Under the pieces are notes generated by a model. That model searched no databases. It was not told the DNA's origin and saw only the letters and a list, made by a program, of their open reading frames with translations. A program made the position numbers and the translations under genes. From Terana coerulea (lineage: Eukaryota > Basidiomycota > Agaricomycetes > Polyporales > Phanerochaetaceae), in contig JAKOGH010000726.1 in assembly GCA_024811115.1 (NCBI GenBank), forward strand, positions 1 to 23,917: DNA of 23,917 bases, read 5' to 3'. Each line of letters starts with the position of its first letter. The first letter of the stretch is position 1. Below are positions 19,081-23,917 of the stretch, in pieces.

Positions 19081-20248
19081 CGAGTTGGGACGCAGGCGTG
19101 CCGCGATCTATACGACATATACGCAACGATTTTCTTGGGTTCTAGATGGGGCTTATGGGGGCTTGGCGTGATGTAGCAATAGTATTTATACCCTAACAGA
19201 TATTACCGCGACAATCTATAATCGTTCTACGGGTCTGCAGGCTAGTGGATGAGATCCTGGTGCTTTGAGGTACTCACAAACTGACCACTAGATGAAGAGG
19301 ACTTGAGTTGGCCTTGTGTGTAGCATTTTCTTGGGGGAATAGTCACGATGGGAAACAGCATGAGATATGGCGCTACGGTGGAATTCGTGCTGTGCTTCCA
19401 CTGCGAACATGTCCAGTATATCAGTATATAGCTTCCGGCTCACTAGAGAGGACCAACGCACAGTACGAAGGAGGAGTTCGAATAGAATGCTGAGCGAGAC
19501 GTCTCTGCTTCGCGCAGGATTTGGATCTAACGTTTGAATAAACCGGCGTCAGGGGCTTGCATAAACTTGGTGTTTGAACCAAGTCATAGCCTAGTACTTC
19601 ATTGATTTGGCTCAGACACCAAGCAAAATGCCGAAAGTGCGTGACCTGGACGAACAGTGGCCAGGCAAGCCTGGTGATGGATGTAGTGCGGCGGAGTACT
19701 GTCTGCTTTGGTCGGAGAAGGACTGTCGCCCAATGAGACTCACCCTTCTCGTCACCTGTTGCCGCTCGTGTCATGAAGTCATTCGCTCTTGCCGAGCAAC
19801 CTTCGCTGTCCTAAGTTTGGCCGGTGGATATGTCAGTGGTCCATGTTTGTCAACAACATAAATAAGAACAGCGGCGACAAAGGAAATGAAGCGCCGCCAC
19901 GTGTGTGATTTTCCCACCAGTGGCATGCCAGGCGGCGGCATCAGGCTCCCGCACTGCTCAGCTTGTCCGCCAACACATCCGACAGTGCCATATATCGTCA
20001 TCCCGGACCAGCACGGTCGTAGAGAGCCGTATTCAGCACGGAGCGAGCGAACCTAGACGAAGGCAGGAAGTCGGGCGCAGCGGAGGTCTGAGCGGCGACA
20101 GTTTCGGACGGTCGTTATCTGAGTCGGAGTGAGTGCCACTTCACACCTCCGCCGCTACTCCGTCCGCAAGCACGTCCTGCGTGCATACACCCACAACTCA
20201 CACTTTTACCACCATGTATCTAGACTATAGACAGCGTGGCCGCACATT
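19081..20248. other. Intergenic and 5' leader of the Zn2Cys6 gene
   Basis: No gene is supported. A hairpin ACTTGGT/ACCAAGT with a 6-base loop lies at 19565-19584. CCAGGC-AA-GCCTGG lies near 19660. The last 200 bases are C-rich with short C/T runs, typical of basidiomycete promoters, before the ATG at 20249. Confidence 0.5.
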
Positions 20249-21723
20249 ATGTCGGCTGAAGGCGCGAAATCGCCCGCAGAACAGCCGGCCCATCCCCGCA
20301 GCCACCCCGCCACCCGTCATAGCAGGCTACCCTCCATACCCTGCACACTATGCACACATGCCTCCCGGAGCGTATCCCCCGCCGTATTTTACCTATGCGG
20401 CGGTTCCGGACCCGAACCAAGACCCAAACAACCCCAACCCGCCGCCGCCGCCCCCAGCCGTACTTAATGGCTATTCCGCCTCCGCCTCCGGGCATGATGT
20501 ATGCATTCGCGCCGCCGCACGGTCAAGGTAATATGTTCACGAATCATTCAGCAAGCTGTGCTCGATAAACTGCGGGCGAAGCCGAATTTCGACCACATGA
20601 AATGTGCTCGAACTGTCTTTGTAGAGCTTTTCTTCCGGGCGACCCAAACGTACCCTTTAAGGGTCGAGAGGAAACGTTCTTGAAGACCTTTCGAGCACTT
20701 TTTATGGCGTAAGGATCGGTCTGCGCCTGCAGTGATACTCACCAGCGAATTGTAGTGCTCCCGTACCCGCACCCCGGTTACCCGCACCCGCCCCGCCGCC
20801 TGTGGCTGTTCCGACAGTAGTCCCGCGTGCCAAACGAAAGCAAGTCAAGATGGCGGCAAGTCGTATCACAAAACTAACTGCATATATGCGCTCACATTCA
20901 TCCGCAGTGCACAAACTGCGCGGCTGCTTGCAAGCGCTGTGATGATAACCGGCCCTGCGAGCGCTGCACAAAGTACGGACTGGCGGGCACCTGCATCGAC
21001 GGTCAAAGGAAAGAGAGGAAGAAGGGCATTAAGCGAGGGCCGTACAAGCGAAAGCCCAAGTCTGCTACCGAGGAACCTACTTATGGCGGTACGTGCCCTG
21101 GCGATGACACGCGCTGACACTCCTGATCGCTTCTTTACGGCAGACGTGCCTTCGAGCAGCAGTCCTGCAGGCGAGGAAGCGAGTGCGAGTGCACCTCCTG
21201 CTCCGGTGGCATACGCCGCACCACACGATCCGGCCCCGTATCCGTACCCGTACTACTATCCCCATGCTGGATATCCGCCCGGGCCACCACCGCCAGGCAC
21301 CGACCCTCATGCGAACGGCGAAGGGGCTGCCAATGGCGCTGCACATCCCCACCGCATGCCCCGCAAACCTACTTTCCTCTTCATCCGGCGGTGTACCCGC
21401 CGCCGTACCCGCAATACGCTCACCCGCCGCCGGTCGCGTATGCTGCTCCCCATCTGTAATCTCGCCACCGCCGCCCGCTGTCGCCGAGACACCAAGTCGC
21501 CGCCGGCCCGGGGGAGCAGCACCGAGGCCACGGCGGGCAAATCTAAGAAGAGAAGAATGCCCGTGCCAAGAATGGCGAGGCGTCGTCCAAAAAGCAGAAG
21601 ACTGCGAACGGGACGAACGGCGCAACAAATGGGTACGCGGGCCAGCCACCCATGTTTGCGCTCACGCCCGACAGCCCTGAGGTCAACGGCAATGGCCACG
21701 GGAACACGGTGAACCCCGTTTAG
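20249..21723 (+). CDS. Zn2Cys6 (Gal4-type) transcription factor, frame-broken in the assembly
   Basis: It starts MSAEGAKSPAEQPA at 20249. A Pro/Tyr-rich N-terminus (VIAGYPPYPAHYAHMPPGAY, YLMAIPPPPPGMMYAF) ends at 20527. Introns: 20528-20745 (218 bp), 20856-20907 (GC-AG), 21089-21143. The DNA-binding domain, encoded from 20837 on, is KRKQVKMA then CTNCAAACKRCDDNRPCERC and a final Cys eight residues later, giving the six cysteines of a binuclear zinc cluster, with a basic tail (RKERKKGIKRGPYKRKPK) likely serving DNA contact and nuclear import. The C-terminal half is again Pro/Tyr-rich (PYPYPYYYPHAGYPPGPPPP), then Lys/Asn-rich, ending MFALTPDSPEVNGNGHGNTV. Seven frame breaks fall at C/G runs: two before VIAGY, one in a C5 run at about 20451 (needing two bases), and four in the last exon (about 21360, 21450, 21515, 21560). 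One missing base explains most of them. The protein would be nuclear; its targets are unknown. Confidence 0.75.
20856..20907 (+). other. GC-AG intron inside the zinc-cluster coding region
   Basis: ATGGCG/GCAAGT at the donor and CCGCAG/TGCACA at the acceptor leave the frame K-M-A-C-T-N-C intact. CTAAC, a good branch site, lies inside. GCAAGT is the standard form of the rare GC donor. Confidence 0.8.
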
Positions 21724-22584
21724 ATATACCCTCATGGCATTACGCGTGAGCCAGACACTACATTAGTCACGTCGCTCTGTCTAATACACTCCTCGGCTAG
21801 CCGCGTTGCGACGTCTTGTGAACCACCATATCGGTCCGTCACCACGAGCAGACAACTGTGGTAATTTTCCGCGTTCTCCCGTCTCGCCTCGCCTTTTCCG
21901 CCCGTGTCCTCGTCTTCGCTTCGGACATTACCCCTGCCTCCGACGATATCCGCTGAGTTCTTTGGCCATCAACAGGGGTGGTTCGCTCTGCGCTCTGTTG
22001 CTGTTGGTGTAGCCAAACGATTCGCGGATCCCGTATGTGTGGACCATTCTTCAGAATTGTTTCTGCAGAGATACTTGGACTACATGGTATCTTTTCTGCA
22101 ATTGGGTGACATATTGGTTGTTCTGTGACTGCTGGTTTTTGTATTTTGTGGCCTTGTATATGCTTATCCCTCGAGTCCTTTCTGTTGTCAATTCCTGGCT
22201 TGCTTTCCCCTTATGCTTACCTGCTGTATCTGAAAACCCGACCTGTTGTCTTGTTGTACTTGTAGCGCTGCTCAAAGATGCTTTGTAGCCACCAATGTGC
22301 TGTATTTTATTTAAGTCAGAAATATACACGGAATTCTGCCTGTAAATGCGCGGCGGCCCCTCAGGGCGGGTGCAATATCAATATATCAATGCCTGGACGG
22401 AGGCGCGACGCGAAGCGCCCAATTTACACCCACCATGCGGCACGTTTGTTTGTCCGGCGCAAATAAAGGCGCCTGGAAATTTCGGCTGGCGCGCGTCTTC
22501 GCGAAGCCCTCACTCCTGCGCCAGCAACTTCAACTCCTGCCACCTCCTCCACGCTTCACGGCCACCGAAAACATTACCGTCACG
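21724..22584. other. Intergenic between the Zn2Cys6 gene and the MAM33 gene
   Basis: No gene is seen. Bases 22030-22330 are T-rich and fit 3' UTR and terminator sequence of the upstream gene. The stretch 22340-22584 is GC-rich and holds the MAM33 promoter and leader, including a CAATATCAATATATCAAT stretch at 22373. Confidence 0.5.
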
Positions 22585-23720
22585 ATGTCTGCTATCCGTG
22601 CTTTCCGTCAGGTTGCTGGCTCATCGAGCCGGGCTCTCGCCGCCCGTGCGTCCGCGCGCTCTTTCGCTAGAGCTGCGCTGCCAGCGGTCCGCGTTGCTGC
22701 TGTCTCTTCGAGGGCGTTCTCCATTTCGGCGAGGAGGTTTGGTGAAGGTGCTTGTGAGTAGCTGTTATCAGTGGAAAGGAAGAAGAAGCGTACTAACAGG
22801 GTGTATGCGACGTAGCGGATGTCACGCTGGCACAGAAGCTCACCGAAGAGCTGCAGTACGAGAAGGATGCGGCGTCCGCTGCGGAGCCGGACTTCCTGAA
22901 GGGATTCAAGGCGCAGGGTATCTGGACGGTGCGTTACTATATGCTTACGGCTAGGTTGTGTTGCTCAGTCGAAAACGGCAGGTTGAGGACGTCTCTGGAA
23001 ACGATGAGGTTACGCTTAGTCGTAAGTTCGGTAACGAGAGGTGCGTGTTCATCGTCGTCTCCGCTATGTATGGGATAGCTAGTCTGAACGTTTTGATCTA
23101 GCATTCGCTTGATGTTCTCCATTGCGGATATCCAGGCCGAGCAGGAGAACGAGTTCGAGGAGGGTGAGGAGGGTGAGGAGGCGTCAGAGGACCAGCCAAA
23201 CCACTCATACCCTATCCGTTGCTCATTTGCTATCACAAAGGTGCGTTTCCAAGTGCATTTATGCCCATTGGCATATACTAAGCATCGTCTCCCTGTAGGA
23301 CTCGAGCCCTGGCGCACTCACTATCGATGCAATGTGCCAGGATGGTGCCTTCATCACCGACAACATTTCCTTCTACGGCGACGCCAAGACTGGCGTTGAA
23401 CTGACTGCTGAAGCAGACTGGAAGCGCCGTGGTCTCTACATTGGCCCTCAGGTGCGCATAACTCTCCTCTGTTGAGGTACCCGTACTGACCGGCTTTAAT
23501 TCAGTTTGACACCCTTGACGTTTCGGTCCAGGAAGAGTTTGAGAAGTTCCTCCAGGAGCGTGGCATCAACGACTCGCTTGCTGTCTTCATTCCTGAATAC
23601 GCTGAGTACAAGGAACAGAAGGTATGAGGATTGTCTCACTTCTCACAAATCGTTCTCTGACAGCGGCTTTAGGAGTACGTCGGTTGGCTGAAGAACGTCA
23701 AGAAGTTCATCGAGGCTTAA
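22585..23720 (+). CDS. MAM33: Mitochondrial matrix acidic protein, MAM33/p32 family
   Basis: Seven exons (22585-22753, 22816-22928, 22982-23040, 23102-23240, 23299-23451, 23505-23621, 23673-23720) give 265 aa, close to the yeast protein's length. All six introns are 51-62 bp and GT-AG, and all phases agree. Residues 1-55 form a mitochondrial presequence rich in Arg, Ala and Ser with no acid before Glu54. The mature part shows the p32 fold signature: LAQKLTEELQYEKD helix, EDVSGNDEVTLSRKFGNE strand, a strongly acidic loop (residues about 127-145), DGAFITDNISFYGDA, RRGLYIGPQFDTLD, and the C-terminal helix EEFEKFLQERGINDSLAVFI ending YVGWLKNVKKFIEA. The family forms doughnut trimers in the matrix and supports mitochondrial translation and respiratory function. 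No frame problem is present; the coding exons also contain no C or G run of four or more that I can see. Confidence 0.95.
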
Positions 23721-23917
23721 ACGCTTTCTTTGGTGCTCTTCTTCCTCTGTCACGTCACTCAAAACTTATTGTACCTCTCCGCATACTTGTGCTACCTAAT
23801 TGCTTTCCGATGATACACCTGCTTCTCCCCGCTCACACATTACCATACGGCTGCTTACCTCATCCCTGCCACACGGAAACTAAGCATCCGTCTCATGCTC
23901 ACATCGTACTCACATCC
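23721..23917 (+). other. 3' flank of the MAM33 gene
   Basis: C/T-rich sequence after the TAA with no gene; it should contain the polyadenylation region. Confidence 0.5.

Noticed and set aside
20247..20495. Gly/Arg/Trp-rich minus-strand frame
   Set aside because: It is the antisense shadow of the proline-rich coding region of the Zn2Cys6 gene.
1..23917. CRISPR arrays, tRNA genes, prokaryotic operons
   Set aside because: No regularly spaced repeats or tRNA boxes were seen, and the genes have spliceosomal introns.

Overview
The window looks like nuclear DNA of an agaricomycete basidiomycete, probably a wood-decay lineage such as Polyporales. The signs are introns of about 45-68 bp with GT-AG (once GC-AG) borders, and protein families typical of that class: DUF6533 membrane proteins, a long-loop auxin efflux carrier, DUF6589-associated transposases, RecQ-like helicase expansions, Tf1-type chromoviruses and proline-rich Zn2Cys6 factors. 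Family names come from recognising protein motifs; no database search was run.

Layout. 1-1564 (-): a decayed DUF6533 gene running off the left edge. 2497-4393 (-): a six-exon auxin efflux carrier (mem_trans) gene. 4602-15004: a nest of three mobile elements in what was a divergent promoter region of about 650 bp. 15452-16051 (+): a small single-pass membrane protein of unknown function. 18590-19080 (+): a conserved fungal protein of unknown function. 20249-21723 (+): a Zn2Cys6 transcription factor. 22585-23720 (+): an intact seven-exon MAM33/p32 mitochondrial protein gene, the cleanest gene here.

The nest is the main interest. The outer element (about 2.8 kb without later insertions) has a 9-bp target duplication (GGAGAGCAC) and two different but related inverted ends. 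Each end drives one gene inward: a DUF6589-associated transposase from the left (+) and a RecQ-like SF2 helicase from the right (-). The two genes meet tail to tail at about 6567, where both lose their C-terminal parts. The helicase was then hit twice. A 653-bp non-autonomous relative with the same two end types landed exactly on its splice donor (9-bp duplication CCTGCTGCT). A 6933-bp Ty3/gypsy chromovirus (318-bp LTRs differing at one base, 5-bp duplication GCGTC) landed just before its Walker A motif. Deleting the insertions on paper restores the helicase reading frame each time. Next to the chromovirus 5' LTR is an 11-nt primer-binding site that exactly complements the predicted 5' end of its own transcript, the signature of Tf1-type self-priming.

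Frame breaks fall into two kinds. In the efflux carrier, the small membrane protein, the 18590 gene and the Zn2Cys6 gene they sit almost only in C or G runs, each explained by one missing base (one break in a C5 run of the Zn2Cys6 gene needs two), so assembly error or recent slippage is as likely as gene death. In the DUF6533 gene and inside the retrotransposon they are spread through ordinary sequence, so those are truly defective.
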